The translations under genes and the position numbers were made by a program. Under the pieces are notes generated by a model. The model worked only from the letters and a program-made list of their open reading frames with translations. It ran no database searches and was not told where the DNA came from. Below are positions 7,512 to 15,342 of a DNA stretch of 21,445 nucleotides, piece after piece (the first letter of the stretch is position 1; the number at the start of each line of letters is the position of its first letter). Where the stretch lies: positions 1 through 21,445 of the forward strand of contig DASXZO010000114.1 in NCBI GenBank assembly GCA_036501845.1. The letters run 5' to 3'. The DNA is from JBBREP01 sp036501845. Its GTDB lineage: Bacteria > Actinomycetota > Acidimicrobiia > IMCC26256 > PALSA-610.

Positions 7512-8867
7512 TCAGCGCGCCGCGCTGGCGACGGCCCGCAGCGCTTCGGTGACGAGCGTGTCGGCGCTCGGTGGCACACTGCGCACGTCGCACACGATCC
7601 GCCCACCTTCTGAGCGCGCGATCACGCGGTGCTCGACGCGCAGTGTTCGCATTGCGTCGGCGATCGAGTCGACGTCGACGGCCACACCGAGCGACGGAAT
7701 GGTCAGGCCCGGAAGCGAGCCGCCGCCCGCAGCGGCCTCGGTGTCGATCACCGCCGATCCCGAAACGTCGCGCGCGATGGCGCTCGCCCGTGCCCGCAGC
7801 ACGTCGAGTGGAGTCGTGGCCATCGACCAGAGCGGGATCGCCGCGCCGTCGTGCGCGAGGTAGGAGAGCGCCACCGATTGCAGTGCGGCGAGCGTGAGCT
7901 TGTCGGCGCGGAGTGCGCGCGCGAGCGGGTGGGCGGCGAGGCGGTCGACCAGCTCGCGCCGCCCGACCACGATGCCGGCCTGCGGTCCGCCGAGCAGCTT
8001 GTCGCCGCTGAAGGTCACGAGCGCCGCACCTTCGTCGATGCACTGACGAACGCCGGGCTCGTCCTGCAACCACGCCGGCGGCGCGTCGAGCCACGGAGTG
8101 TTCACGTCGAGCAGGCCCGAGCCGGCGTCGACCACCACGGGGAGTTGGAGCGGCGCGAGATCGCGCACGGGCGTGGTCTCGGTGAAGCCGACCATGCGGT
8201 AATTCGAGGCGTGCACCTTCAACAGCAGCGCGGTGGCATCGGTGCACGCACGCTCGTAGTCGGCGCGACGTGTGCGGTTCGTGGTTCCCACCTCCACCAG
8301 CCGAGCCCCCGTCTCGGCGAGGATCTCCGGCACACGGAAGCCGCCGCCGATCTCGACGAGCTCGCCGCGTGACACCACAACGTCGCGATCGCGTGCGAGC
8401 GCCGCGAGCGTGAGCACCACTGCCGCGGCGTTGTTGTTGACGACGATTCCGGCTTCGGCACCGCACGCGTGCGCGAGCAACGAGCCGGCGTGCGTGTGGC
8501 GCGACCCGCGAGTGCCTTCGCCGAGGCCGTATTCGAGGTTGGTGGCACCTGCGGCGGCCGTGAGCGCGTTGACGGCATCGTCGCCGAGCGGCGCGCGTCC
8601 GAGGTTGGTGTGCAGCAGCACGCCTGTGGCGTTGATCACTGGCTGCAGCAGCGCGAGCTCGCTCGACGCGGCGAGCGCGAGCGCGTGGTCGACCACCGCG
8701 TCGTGGCTGGGTGGGGTGCCGTTGCCATCGTCGTCGAGGGCCGCCCGCGCCGCGTCGACGGCTTGGCGGGCGCAGTCGACCACCAGCGCGTGCGGGAGCG
8801 TGGTGCAGTCCATCGCGGCGGCGACGCGCTCGACGCTGGGAAGCGCGCGCCGCGCGTCACCGGCCAT
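7512..8867 (-). CDS. selA: L-seryl-tRNA(Sec) selenium transferase SelA
   Basis: The 451-residue PLP enzyme converts Ser-tRNA(Sec) to Sec-tRNA(Sec) using selenophosphate. The PLP lysine is K290 in SGDKLLGGPQAG; other family blocks are PVINATGVLLHTNLGRAPL (76-94), NNNAAAV (144-150), VVSRGELVEIGGGFRVP (164-180) and LRADKLTLAALQ. Length is close to the E. coli enzyme (about 463). The ATG at 8867 is preferred because a TAnnnT box lies exactly 7 nt upstream and earlier in-frame codons run into the divergent NUDIX gene. It is the first gene of a selA-selB operon with a 6-nt gap. The product needs selenophosphate synthetase and tRNA(Sec) from elsewhere in the genome. Confidence 0.95.
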   Translation of the reverse strand: MAGDARRALPSVERVAAAMDCTTLPHALVVDCARQAVDAARAALDDDGNGTPPSHDAVVDHALALAASSELALLQPVINATGVLLHTNLGRAPLGDDAVNALTAAAGATNLEYGLGEGTRGSRHTHAGSLLAHACGAEAGIVVNNNAAAVVLTLAALARDRDVVVSRGELVEIGGGFRVPEILAETGARLVEVGTTNRTRRADYERACTDATALLLKVHASNYRMVGFTETTPVRDLAPLQLPVVVDAGSGLLDVNTPWLDAPPAWLQDEPGVRQCIDEGAALVTFSGDKLLGGPQAGIVVGRRELVDRLAAHPLARALRADKLTLAALQSVALSYLAHDGAAIPLWSMATTPLDVLRARASAIARDVSGSAVIDTEAAAGGGSLPGLTIPSLGVAVDVDSIADAMRTLRVEHRVIARSEGGRIVCDVRSVPPSADTLVTEALRAVASAAR

Positions 8868-8874
8868 CGTCGGG

Positions 8875-8880
8875 ACGGTA
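8875..8880 (-). promoter_or_regulatory. Probable leaderless -10 box of selA
   Basis: On the minus strand TACCGT (TAnnnT) ends 7 nt before the selA ATG. No ribosome-binding site is visible, so the mRNA probably starts at or next to the ATG. The divergent NUDIX gene has an equivalent box 31 nt away facing the other way. Confidence 0.45.
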
Positions 8881-8911
8881 CCGCCCCGGAACGGCTGCTG
8901 AGCGGCCCGGG

Positions 8912-8917
8912 TAGCCT
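8912..8917 (+). promoter_or_regulatory. Probable leaderless -10 box of the NUDIX gene
   Basis: TAGCCT (TAnnnT) ends 7 nt before the GTG at 8925. As there is no Shine-Dalgarno sequence, a leaderless mRNA is likely, and this supports the GTG start. No good -35 was seen. Confidence 0.45.
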
Positions 8918-8924
8918 CGGTCCG

Positions 8925-9812
8925 GTGACGACCACGTCGGCACGGCGCGTTCCGGTCCGGCAAGCGGCGACGGTCATGCTCGTACGCGACACGCCTTCGC
9001 AACAGTTGGAGGTGTTCATGCTGCGCCGCCACCCCGGCGCAGTGTTCGCGCCGGGCGCCTACGTGTTCCCGGGTGGCGCGGTCGACGCCGACGACGCGTC
9101 GGTCGCGGTGGTCGGGCGCACCCGCGAGAATGCCGAGGCGCTCATGGGCCGGCACCGCGCCCTCGACCACTTCGTTGCTGCGGCGCGCGAGTCGTTCGAG
9201 GAGGCCGGGTTCCTGATCACGAACAGGGTGTCGCCCGAACTGCTCGCCACCCGTGATGCACTCAATGCCGGCGAGCAGCGATTCGGTGAAGTGTTGGCGT
9301 CGCACGGCGCCGCCGTCGACGTCGGTGCGATGCATGTGTTCGCGCACTGGCGCACACCAGTGGGCGCGCCGCGCCGCTTCGACACATGGTTCTTCGTTGC
9401 CGCGGCACCGCGCGACCAGATCGGCGCGCACGACGAGACCGAGACGGTGCACTCGGAGTGGATCAGGCCGTCGGAGATGCTGCGCCGCTGGCGGCTTGGC
9501 GACGTCGACCTCGTGTTCCCGACGATGCGCACTATCCGGGTGCTGGCTCAGTTCCCGACCACCGGCTCGTTCCTCAGCGCGGTGCGCGCCACGGAAGGCG
9601 ACGCCAATGGCGGCGCGCCGAGCGTGGTCGACGACTCGTCGGGTCAGCGCATCGCGCTCGACGACGACGAGCGGGCGACCGCGCCGCGCGGATGGCGCCC
9701 GCTGCGCTCGCGCTGGCGTACCGACGCGCGCCAGGAGGCGATCGACCGGGCCGAGTCGGGCGCCGATTCAGGCGCCGGTGCCGACGAAGGTGTCGGCGAG
9801 GGCGCGGCGTGA
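8925..9812 (+). CDS. NUDIX hydrolase, NUDT19/CoA-diphosphatase-like
   Basis: The 295-residue protein has a NUDIX domain (about 10-215) whose box is split: the N-terminal half YVFPGGAVD (47-54) is separated by about 33 residues from the REsxEEAG half (RESFEEAG, 89-96). That extended box is characteristic of NUDT19-like enzymes, many of which hydrolyse CoA or acyl-CoA; the substrate here is not known. Residues 220-295 form an acidic, Gly/Ala-rich, probably disordered tail. GTG at 8925 is chosen for the -10 box 7 nt upstream; the next ATG would cut into the first strand. Its TGA overlaps the next gene's GTG by 4 nt, forming a two-gene operon. NUDIX and MBL genes also neighbour each other around the ArsA pair in other Actinobacteria. 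Confidence 0.88.
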   Translation: MTTTSARRVPVRQAATVMLVRDTPSQQLEVFMLRRHPGAVFAPGAYVFPGGAVDADDASVAVVGRTRENAEALMGRHRALDHFVAAARESFEEAGFLITNRVSPELLATRDALNAGEQRFGEVLASHGAAVDVGAMHVFAHWRTPVGAPRRFDTWFFVAAAPRDQIGAHDETETVHSEWIRPSEMLRRWRLGDVDLVFPTMRTIRVLAQFPTTGSFLSAVRATEGDANGGAPSVVDDSSGQRIALDDDERATAPRGWRPLRSRWRTDARQEAIDRAESGADSGAGADEGVGEGAA

Positions 9813-10660
9813 GCACCACCAACATGACCGTGGGCGTGGCGAGTGCGCTGTCGCCACTCGTGCGGCGCATCGTCGCGCCGAACCCTGGCCCGATGACAGG
9901 GCCCGGCACGAACACGTATCTCGTCGGCATCGACGAGGTTGCGGTGCTCGACCCCGGACCGGCCGACGAGGCGCACATCGAGGCGATCCTCGGCGCGGCC
10001 ATGCCCGATCGCGTGCGGTGGGTGGTGCTCACCCACACACACCCGGATCACTGGCCGGCGGCGCGTGCGATCGTCGAACGCACCGGTGCGCAACTCGCCG
10101 CCTTCGGTCGGCGCGAACCGAAAGCCGACGAGTTCGACCTCGACGTGGCGATGCGGCTGGAGGACGCGGCAGTGCTCGACGGCACCGAATGGTCGCTGCA
10201 CGCGCTCCACACGCCGGGCCACGCACCGAACCATCTGTGTTTCCTGCTCGAACAGGACCGCACGCTGTTCACCGGCGATCACGTGCTCAACGGCACCACG
10301 ACCGTGGTCAACCCACGGCGCGGCGGCGACATGTCGCTGTACCTCGCGTCGTGCCGGCGGCTCCGAGCCCTGCCCCGTCTTGCTCGGATCTGCCCGGCGC
10401 ACGGCGACGTGATCGAAGAGCCGTACGCCAAAATCGACGAATACCTCGCGCACCGAACCGAGCGCGAGCGCCAGATCGTCGTCCTGTTGGGCGAGGGCCC
10501 CCAGCGCGTGAAAGACATCGTCGCTCGCCTCTACACCGAAACGCCCGACGAGCTGCAGGAGATGGCCGCCCGCCAGGTGCACGCACACCTGTTGAAGCTG
10601 CGCGACGACGGCCGGGCCGACGGCTCGTCGGTTCGTGGCCGCTGGTCGCTCCGAAGCTGA
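9809..10660 (+). CDS. MBL-fold hydrolase, LACTB2-like (Rv3677c-like)
   Basis: The 283-residue metallo-beta-lactamase-fold protein has the two-zinc ligands H76, H78, D80, H81 (HTHPDH), H138 (HTPGH), D157 (TGDH) and H198 (CPAHGD). After residue 215 there is a C-terminal winged-helix segment (REROIV-type helix to HLLKLRDDGRA). This layout matches LACTB2-like proteins, some of which cut single-stranded RNA; others have unknown substrates. The GTG at 9809 overlaps the NUDIX stop as GTGA; an ATG 15 nt later is the alternative. The conserved GPMTGPGTNTYLVG start of the fold is intact. It is probably co-translated with the NUDIX protein, and a hairpin follows 17 nt after the stop. Confidence 0.9.
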   Translation: MSTTNMTVGVASALSPLVRRIVAPNPGPMTGPGTNTYLVGIDEVAVLDPGPADEAHIEAILGAAMPDRVRWVVLTHTHPDHWPAARAIVERTGAQLAAFGRREPKADEFDLDVAMRLEDAAVLDGTEWSLHALHTPGHAPNHLCFLLEQDRTLFTGDHVLNGTTTVVNPRRGGDMSLYLASCRRLRALPRLARICPAHGDVIEEPYAKIDEYLAHRTERERQIVVLLGEGPQRVKDIVARLYTETPDELQEMAARQVHAHLLKLRDDGRADGSSVRGRWSLRS

Positions 10661-10676
10661 ACGGACCTCTCAGAGG

Positions 10677-10695
10677 GAGGGTGGTGTGCACCCTC
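10677..10695 (+). terminator. Hairpin after the NUDIX-MBL operon, possible terminator
   Basis: A perfect 7-bp stem GAGGGTG/CACCCTC with a 5-nt loop starts 17 nt after the MBL stop. It lacks a T-run, which is common for Actinobacteria. A competing CCTC/GAGG stem overlaps its left arm. The 145-nt gap (10661-10805) otherwise holds TTGACT at 10718-10723 and TAGCGT at 10737-10742, which are not correctly spaced as a pair, and the next gene's ribosome-binding site. Confidence 0.4.
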
Positions 10696-10805
10696 GAATC
10701 TGCGTTGCCGAGGAGATTTGACTGGGCGAGCGCCGATAGCGTCCGATCGTTTCCACTGGGCGCTGGTAGCGCGCGGAAACCGGCGGACAAGCCAGAAGAG
10801 GTCAC

Positions 10806-11504
10806 GTGCCCGACATCCTCGTCGCGAGCGGCGTTCGCAAGATCTACCGCAGCTCGGCGGACGAGGTCGAGGCGCTCCGCACCGTCGACTTCACGGTCGA
10901 AGAAGGCGAGTGGGTGTCGGTGATGGGCCCGTCGGGCTCGGGCAAGACCACGTTGCTCAACTGCTTGTCGGGTCTCGACGACATCGACGGCGGCTGCGTG
11001 TCACTCGACGGCACCGACTTGCACTCGATGAGCGACGCCGAGCGCACGAAGCACCGCGCCGCGGCGATGGGCTTCATCTTCCAGGCGTACAACCTGATTC
11101 CGGTGTTCACTGCCGTGGAGAACGTCGAGCTGCCCTTGCTGCTCGCGGGAGTGTCGGCCAGCGAGGCGCGCCGGCGGGCCGAGGACACGCTCGACCGCGT
11201 CGCGCTCTGCGGGCGCTTCAAGCACCGGCCCACCGAGCTCTCGGGTGGCGAGCAGCAACGCGTCACCGTCGCGCGCGCGCTCGCCGGTCGGCCGCGCCTC
11301 GTGTGGGCCGACGAGCCGACGGGCGCGCTCGACTCCGAGACCGCCGAGATCGTGATGAAGCTGCTGTCGGAGCTCAACAGTGAGGGCCTCACGCTCGTCG
11401 TGGTGACGCACGACGAGGAGGTGGGTCGCAGCGCGCACCGTCTCGTGACGATGCGCGACGGTCGGATCGTCAACGACGAAACGATGCTGGGCGCCGACGC
11501 GTGA
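10806..11504 (+). CDS. ABC transporter ATP-binding protein, MacB/LolD type
   Basis: The 232-residue ATPase has Walker A GPSGSGKTT (41-49), Q-loop Q93 in FIFQAYNLIP, signature LSGGEQQR (145-152), Walker B LVWADEP (165-171), D-loop GALD and H-loop H202. The QAYNLIP and ENVELPL segments are typical of the MacB/LolD/FtsE-like subfamily that powers FtsX-type permeases acting on extracytoplasmic substrates. GTG at 10806 has AGAAGAGG 5 nt upstream (10794-10801). Its TGA overlaps the permease GTG (GTGA), so the two form one transporter. The substrate is unknown; lipids, lipoproteins or peptides are possibilities for the family. Confidence 0.94.
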   Translation: MPDILVASGVRKIYRSSADEVEALRTVDFTVEEGEWVSVMGPSGSGKTTLLNCLSGLDDIDGGCVSLDGTDLHSMSDAERTKHRAAAMGFIFQAYNLIPVFTAVENVELPLLLAGVSASEARRRAEDTLDRVALCGRFKHRPTELSGGEQQRVTVARALAGRPRLVWADEPTGALDSETAEIVMKLLSELNSEGLTLVVVTHDEEVGRSAHRLVTMRDGRIVNDETMLGADA

Positions 11505-14341
11505 TCGAGATCGCGGTCGCGGCGATCCTGTCGCTGCCGATCCTGTTCATGCTGTTGACGCGACCGGTGTTGCGCCGGCTCGCGCTACGTAACGCAGCCC
11601 GCCGGCCGCGCGAAGCACTGCTCGTGATCGCGGGCTCGATGCTCGGCACCGCGCTCATGACCGCGGCGTTCGTGGTGGGCAACACCTTCAACGCATCGGT
11701 ACGGGCCAACGCTTACACGCAACTCGGTCCGATCGACGAGGTCGCAACCGTGCCGCTCACGAACGCCGCATCACTCGCGCCGCTCGACCATCTGCACAAC
11801 CCGGACATCGACGGGACGCTCGGCGTGACCACCACCGACGCGTCGACCGCGCGCCTCGACGGCGCCGGCCGGATCGCCGCCGCGGCTCCGAAGGCCCAGC
11901 TCCTCGAGCTCGACTTCGCGGCGGCCCACGACTTCGGTGGCGACGCCGGGGCCACGGGGATCTCGGGCCCGGAGCCCGCACCTGGCACCGCCGTGCTCGT
12001 CGATCGCCTTGCTGCGAAGCTCGGCGTGCACGCGGGCGACACGTTCGACGCGTACGCGTTCGGCCGGTCGGTAAAGCTGCGTGTGGCCCGCGTGATCCCG
12101 CAAACCGGCGTCGCCGGCTACTGGCCGGGCAGCGAGGTGGTGTCGTACAACGCGTTCGTCGCGCCCGGAACCATTGCGTCGCTCGCGGCCCACACCGCGC
12201 AGGCGAACGCGCCGCCGCAGTACTCGGTGCTCGTGTCGAACCGCGGCGGCGTCGAGGGTGGCGCCGCGCTCACGGCCGCGGTGAGCAGCGCCTTGCAGCG
12301 CGCGGTGCCGGCAGTGCGACTGCGGGTGGAGCCGGTGAAACAGACCTTGCTCGACGACGCGACTGCCACCGGCAACATGTTCTCGAGCATCTACCGCACC
12401 CTTGGCACCTTCGCGGTTGCGGCCGGCGTGTTGCTGCTCGTGAACATCTTCCTGATGCTCGCCGACGAGCGGAAGTCGGAGCTCGGGATGCTGCGCGCCA
12501 TGGGCCTGCGGCGGCGCGCGTTGATGGGCGCGTTCGCGATCGAAGGCTGGATCTACGCGATCATCGCGTGCACCGTCGGGATGCTGTTGGGGCTCGGCGT
12601 GGGGCGCGCGGTGATGGTGGGTGCGTCGCGGCTCACGAACGGCAGCAACGCCGATTTCCGCCTGCCGATCCGGTTCCACTACACGGGGCAGAGCCTCGAG
12701 TCGGGCTTCACGCTCGGGCTCGTGATCGCGATGGTCACGATCGTGGGCACGTCGATCGCGATCAGCCGCTTGAACATCATCGCCGCGATCCGCGACCTCG
12801 ATCGTCCGAAGCCACCGCGCGAGCTGCACGTGACGCTCGGCTTCGGAGTGATCTGCGCGATCGGGGGCGGCCTGCTGGCGATCGGCGTGGTCACGCTGTC
12901 GGCCACGTGGATGATGGTCGGTGGCGTGCTCGCCGCCATCGGGCTCCGGCGCGTGCTGCACGCGCTCCCAGACCGGCTCGCCGTCACCATCTGCGCCGGC
13001 GGCATCCTCGGCTGGTGCGTTGCGGCAGTGCCACTCACCGCGGTGCTGGGCGGTGACCTCCCGATTGGCACGTTCATCGTGCAGGGGCTCACCCTCGTGA
13101 TCGCGTCGGTGGTGCTCGTCACCGAATACCAAGGCGAGATCGGGCACTGGCTCGCGCATGTGTCGAGCCGCAACCTCAGTGTGCGGCTCGGCCTGGCCTA
13201 CCCGCTCGCGCGCCGCCAGCGCACCGCGCTCACGCTCGCGCAGTTCTCGATCGTGGTGTTCGTGCTCGTGTACATCTCGGTGCTCTCGAGCATGTTCTCG
13301 GCGCAGGTGGGTTCGCTCAGCCGCAAACTGTCGGGCGGCTACAACGTGGTGCTCTCGTCGGACCGCGCGAACCCGGTGGATCTCGCCGCAGTGGCGCGCG
13401 ATCCCGGTGTGCGGCACGTCGCGCCACTCGATTCGGCGGTCGGCGACTTCACGTCGGCGGGGAGTACCGGCGCGGTGCAGTCGTTGATGACCGGCTTCGA
13501 CAATCGCTTCCTCGCCGGTGGCGCGCCGCAACTCGAAGATCGCGGCCGTTTCCCCAGCGACCGCGCCGTGTACGACTACGTGCTCAGCCATCCCGGCACC
13601 GCGATCGTGGACGACTCGTTTGCGAGCGGCAAGCGCGGACCCACGCAGACGTCGGTGTCGATCGGCAGCAAGGTGACGATGACTGACCCGACCACGGGCC
13701 GGTCGATGCAGCTCGTGATCGTGGCGCGCACCCAACCCGACTGGGTCGACAACGGCGGCTTCACGAGCGCGACCACGATGCGCCGTGTGTTCGGCGCCGG
13801 CGCGGTGACGAATCGTGCTTACATCGACGCGGTCGATCCGTCGGCGTTCGTGACCGCAGCCGAGGCGCGCTACTTCGCGCAGGGTGCGATCGCCAACACT
13901 CTGCATTCGCTGGTGCAACAGGGCCTCGCCCGCCAGGACCAGTTCCTCGAACTGATGCGTTCGTTCCTCGCGCTCGGCCTCGTGGTGGGCGTGGCCGGAA
14001 TCGGCGTGATCATGGTGCGGGCCGTGCGGGAGCGAAAGCGCCAGGTGGGCGTGCTGCGCTCGCTCGGCTTCCCGGCGAGTGGCGTGTCGAACGCGTTCGC
14101 GATCGAGGCGATGTTCGTGGCGCTCGAAGGTGTGCTCATCGGCGTGGTGCTCGGGCTCGTGTGCACCTGGAGCGTGTCGCTCGCCGACAGTTTCGGCACC
14201 GATCTTCCGTTCACCGTGCCGTGGGGCGCGTTGGGGTTGCTCGTGGCCGCCACGTTGGTGGGCTCGTTGCTCGCCACATGGAGCCCGGCGCGCGCCGCGT
14301 CGAAGATCAAGCCCGCGGTGGCCCTGCGCGCGGCTGATTGA
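11501..14341 (+). CDS. FtsX-type ABC transporter permease, two FtsX domains
   Basis: The 946-residue permease has an extra N-terminal hydrophobic segment (about 3-20), a transmembrane segment (about 39-60), a large extracytoplasmic MacB-like domain (about 62-290), a first FtsX triplet (about 296-425, including ERKSELGMLRAMGLRRR), a central block of hydrophobic segments (about 445-545), another membrane segment (about 575-600), a second extracytoplasmic domain (about 605-815) and a C-terminal FtsX triplet (about 820-940, with ERKRQVGVLRSLGFP). The duplicated plan is normal for large Gram-positive permeases, in which one chain supplies both halves of the channel. The GTG start overlaps the ATPase stop by 4 nt. 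Its 3' end overlaps the convergent metalloprotease gene by 35 bp. Confidence 0.93.
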   Translation: MIEIAVAAILSLPILFMLLTRPVLRRLALRNAARRPREALLVIAGSMLGTALMTAAFVVGNTFNASVRANAYTQLGPIDEVATVPLTNAASLAPLDHLHNPDIDGTLGVTTTDASTARLDGAGRIAAAAPKAQLLELDFAAAHDFGGDAGATGISGPEPAPGTAVLVDRLAAKLGVHAGDTFDAYAFGRSVKLRVARVIPQTGVAGYWPGSEVVSYNAFVAPGTIASLAAHTAQANAPPQYSVLVSNRGGVEGGAALTAAVSSALQRAVPAVRLRVEPVKQTLLDDATATGNMFSSIYRTLGTFAVAAGVLLLVNIFLMLADERKSELGMLRAMGLRRRALMGAFAIEGWIYAIIACTVGMLLGLGVGRAVMVGASRLTNGSNADFRLPIRFHYTGQSLESGFTLGLVIAMVTIVGTSIAISRLNIIAAIRDLDRPKPPRELHVTLGFGVICAIGGGLLAIGVVTLSATWMMVGGVLAAIGLRRVLHALPDRLAVTICAGGILGWCVAAVPLTAVLGGDLPIGTFIVQGLTLVIASVVLVTEYQGEIGHWLAHVSSRNLSVRLGLAYPLARRQRTALTLAQFSIVVFVLVYISVLSSMFSAQVGSLSRKLSGGYNVVLSSDRANPVDLAAVARDPGVRHVAPLDSAVGDFTSAGSTGAVQSLMTGFDNRFLAGGAPQLEDRGRFPSDRAVYDYVLSHPGTAIVDDSFASGKRGPTQTSVSIGSKVTMTDPTTGRSMQLVIVARTQPDWVDNGGFTSATTMRRVFGAGAVTNRAYIDAVDPSAFVTAAEARYFAQGAIANTLHSLVQQGLARQDQFLELMRSFLALGLVVGVAGIGVIMVRAVRERKRQVGVLRSLGFPASGVSNAFAIEAMFVALEGVLIGVVLGLVCTWSVSLADSFGTDLPFTVPWGALGLLVAATLVGSLLATWSPARAASKIKPAVALRAAD

Positions 14342-14759
14342 CGCACGCGTCGCGGGCGACCCACTCGGGCACGTCCCACTCCTCCATCACGTCGTCGATC
14401 GTGATCGGCTCGTCGACGCCGGCACGGGCGCGCGCGAAACGGCGAAGTTCCGCTTCGGGCACGAGGCGGCACGCCACTTCACGGTCGACGATGCGTTCCT
14501 CGCGTGCGACCACCGAGTTCCAGGCCGCGGGCGCGCCCTCGTAGTCGATGCCACCACCGCGCTCGAGGTGCACGAGCTCGTGCGCGAGCACCGCCGTGCG
14601 CTCGCGACGTGTGAGGTCGCATGCCAACGTGATGGTGGCCGGTCCGCGGCCGTCGGCGCCGACGTCGCACAGGCCGATGAGCGTGCCCGCGAGCGGCGCG
14701 TGGCGCAGCACCACATCGGGCCGGGCATCGAGCGCGGTCCAAGGATTCCAGCGGCCCAC
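14307..14759 (-). CDS. ImmA/IrrE-like zinc metallopeptidase (HExxH)
   Basis: The protein (150 residues from GTG 14759) has a HExxH zinc site, H60-E61-L-V-H64, inside AVLAHELVHLERGG, with a likely third ligand E94 in VDREVACRLVP, the pattern seen in ImmA/IrrE-family proteases that cleave XRE-type repressors. GTG 14759 is preferred because the protein then begins MGRWNPW..., close to related short proteins; an ATG at 14858 would add 33 low-quality residues and overlap the upstream gene by 50 bp. The gene immediately upstream encodes a helix-turn-helix protein, the usual partner. There is no signal peptide, so it acts in the cytosol. Cleavage of the neighbour is inference. Confidence 0.75.
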   Translation of the reverse strand: MGRWNPWTALDARPDVVLRHAPLAGTLIGLCDVGADGRGPATITLACDLTRRERTAVLAHELVHLERGGGIDYEGAPAAWNSVVAREERIVDREVACRLVPEAELRRFARARAGVDEPITIDDVMEEWDVPEWVARDACVNQPRAGPPRA

Positions 14760-14808
14760 GGGCCGACCATACGGCTGGCTTACGACACGGCGATCCGGGT
14801 CGGCGGGA

Positions 14809-15240
14809 TCAGCGGTTGTCGCGCGGCGGACGGTGCTTTGCCGCGGGCTGGCGCGCACCCGCCTTCGTCGGGAGGCGCCGCACGTCGCCGTCGCCGCTCA
14901 TGGCCGATTCGGCGCGCACCATCTCCCGGTAGAGCAGCCGCAGGATCCGGCGGTCGCGCTCGTCGAGCCGACCGTCGGCGCCGATCGCCACGGTCACGCC
15001 GGGCGACTGGCCCAGCGGCGCGAAGCCGGCCGCAGCCGACAGCTCGCCGGGATCGAGCCCGAGCGCCGACTCGGTGGCGAATACCTGCCTCGGGGTCATG
15101 CGGTCGAGGCCGCGGTACCAGCGCGACACCTGCGACACGGTGACGCCGAGCGCCTGGGCGATGGCCTTGCGGTGCTCAGGACCGTCGTGGTCGCGCAGCG
15201 CCCCGGCGATCGCCCGCTTGTCCTCGTCGTCAGCGTCCAT
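14809..15240 (-). CDS. XRE-like helix-turn-helix protein
   Basis: The 143-residue protein has a helix-turn-helix at about 24-47 (KAIAQALGVTVSQVSRWYRG), followed by PRQVFATESALGLDPGELSAAAGF, typical of the Cro/C1-XRE fold. The middle (GVTVAIGADGRLDERDRRILRLLYREMV, about 80-110) may be a dimerisation or sensing helix, and the basic tail looks disordered. ATG at 15240 is chosen because earlier in-frame codons run into the divergent promoter region. The metalloprotease gene follows 49 nt downstream on the same strand, so this is the likely repressor of a protease-repressor pair. It diverges from a second XRE gene over 102 bp. Confidence 0.75.
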   Translation of the reverse strand: MDADDEDKRAIAGALRDHDGPEHRKAIAQALGVTVSQVSRWYRGLDRMTPRQVFATESALGLDPGELSAAAGFAPLGQSPGVTVAIGADGRLDERDRRILRLLYREMVRAESAMSGDGDVRRLPTKAGARQPAAKHRPPRDNR

Positions 15241-15255
15241 TGCCCTCGTCACAGG

Positions 15256-15318
15256 CCCGCTCACCTGGGGATAGAAGATTTCAGAAGCGACTGTAACTGG
15301 GTGCTGCGACCCGCTCAC
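15256..15318. promoter_or_regulatory. Divergent control region with repeated CCCGCTCAC motif
   Basis: CCCGCTCAC occurs at 15256-15264 and again at 15310-15318, 54 bp apart, in the gap between two divergent XRE genes. A near-inverse copy (GTGAGCCGGG) lies at 15373-15382 at the start of the plus-strand XRE gene. AGAAG is also repeated (15274-15278, 15284-15288). These are candidate operator half-sites for one or both XRE proteins; chance cannot be excluded in GC-rich DNA. Confidence 0.3.
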
Positions 15319-15342
15319 GAGGGCGACGAGCATTGCTTGTGT

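Noticed and set aside
6144..7613. 489-residue plus-strand open frame opposite selB
   Set aside because: Antisense of an unmistakable SelB GTPase.
10718..10742. TTGACT and TAGCGT as a promoter for the ABC transporter
   Set aside because: The spacer is 13 nt, too short for a standard promoter, although each box alone looks reasonable.
10661..10805. Possible tRNA(Sec) in the gap after the MBL gene, because of selAB nearby and a CTCGAATC stretch
   Set aside because: No acceptor stem pairing, no GGTTCGA T-loop with a matching stem, and no long variable arm could be built.
11771..13918. 715-residue minus-strand open frame opposite the permease
   Set aside because: Composition is Arg/His/Glu-rich without domains; the plus strand encodes a consistent FtsX-type permease.
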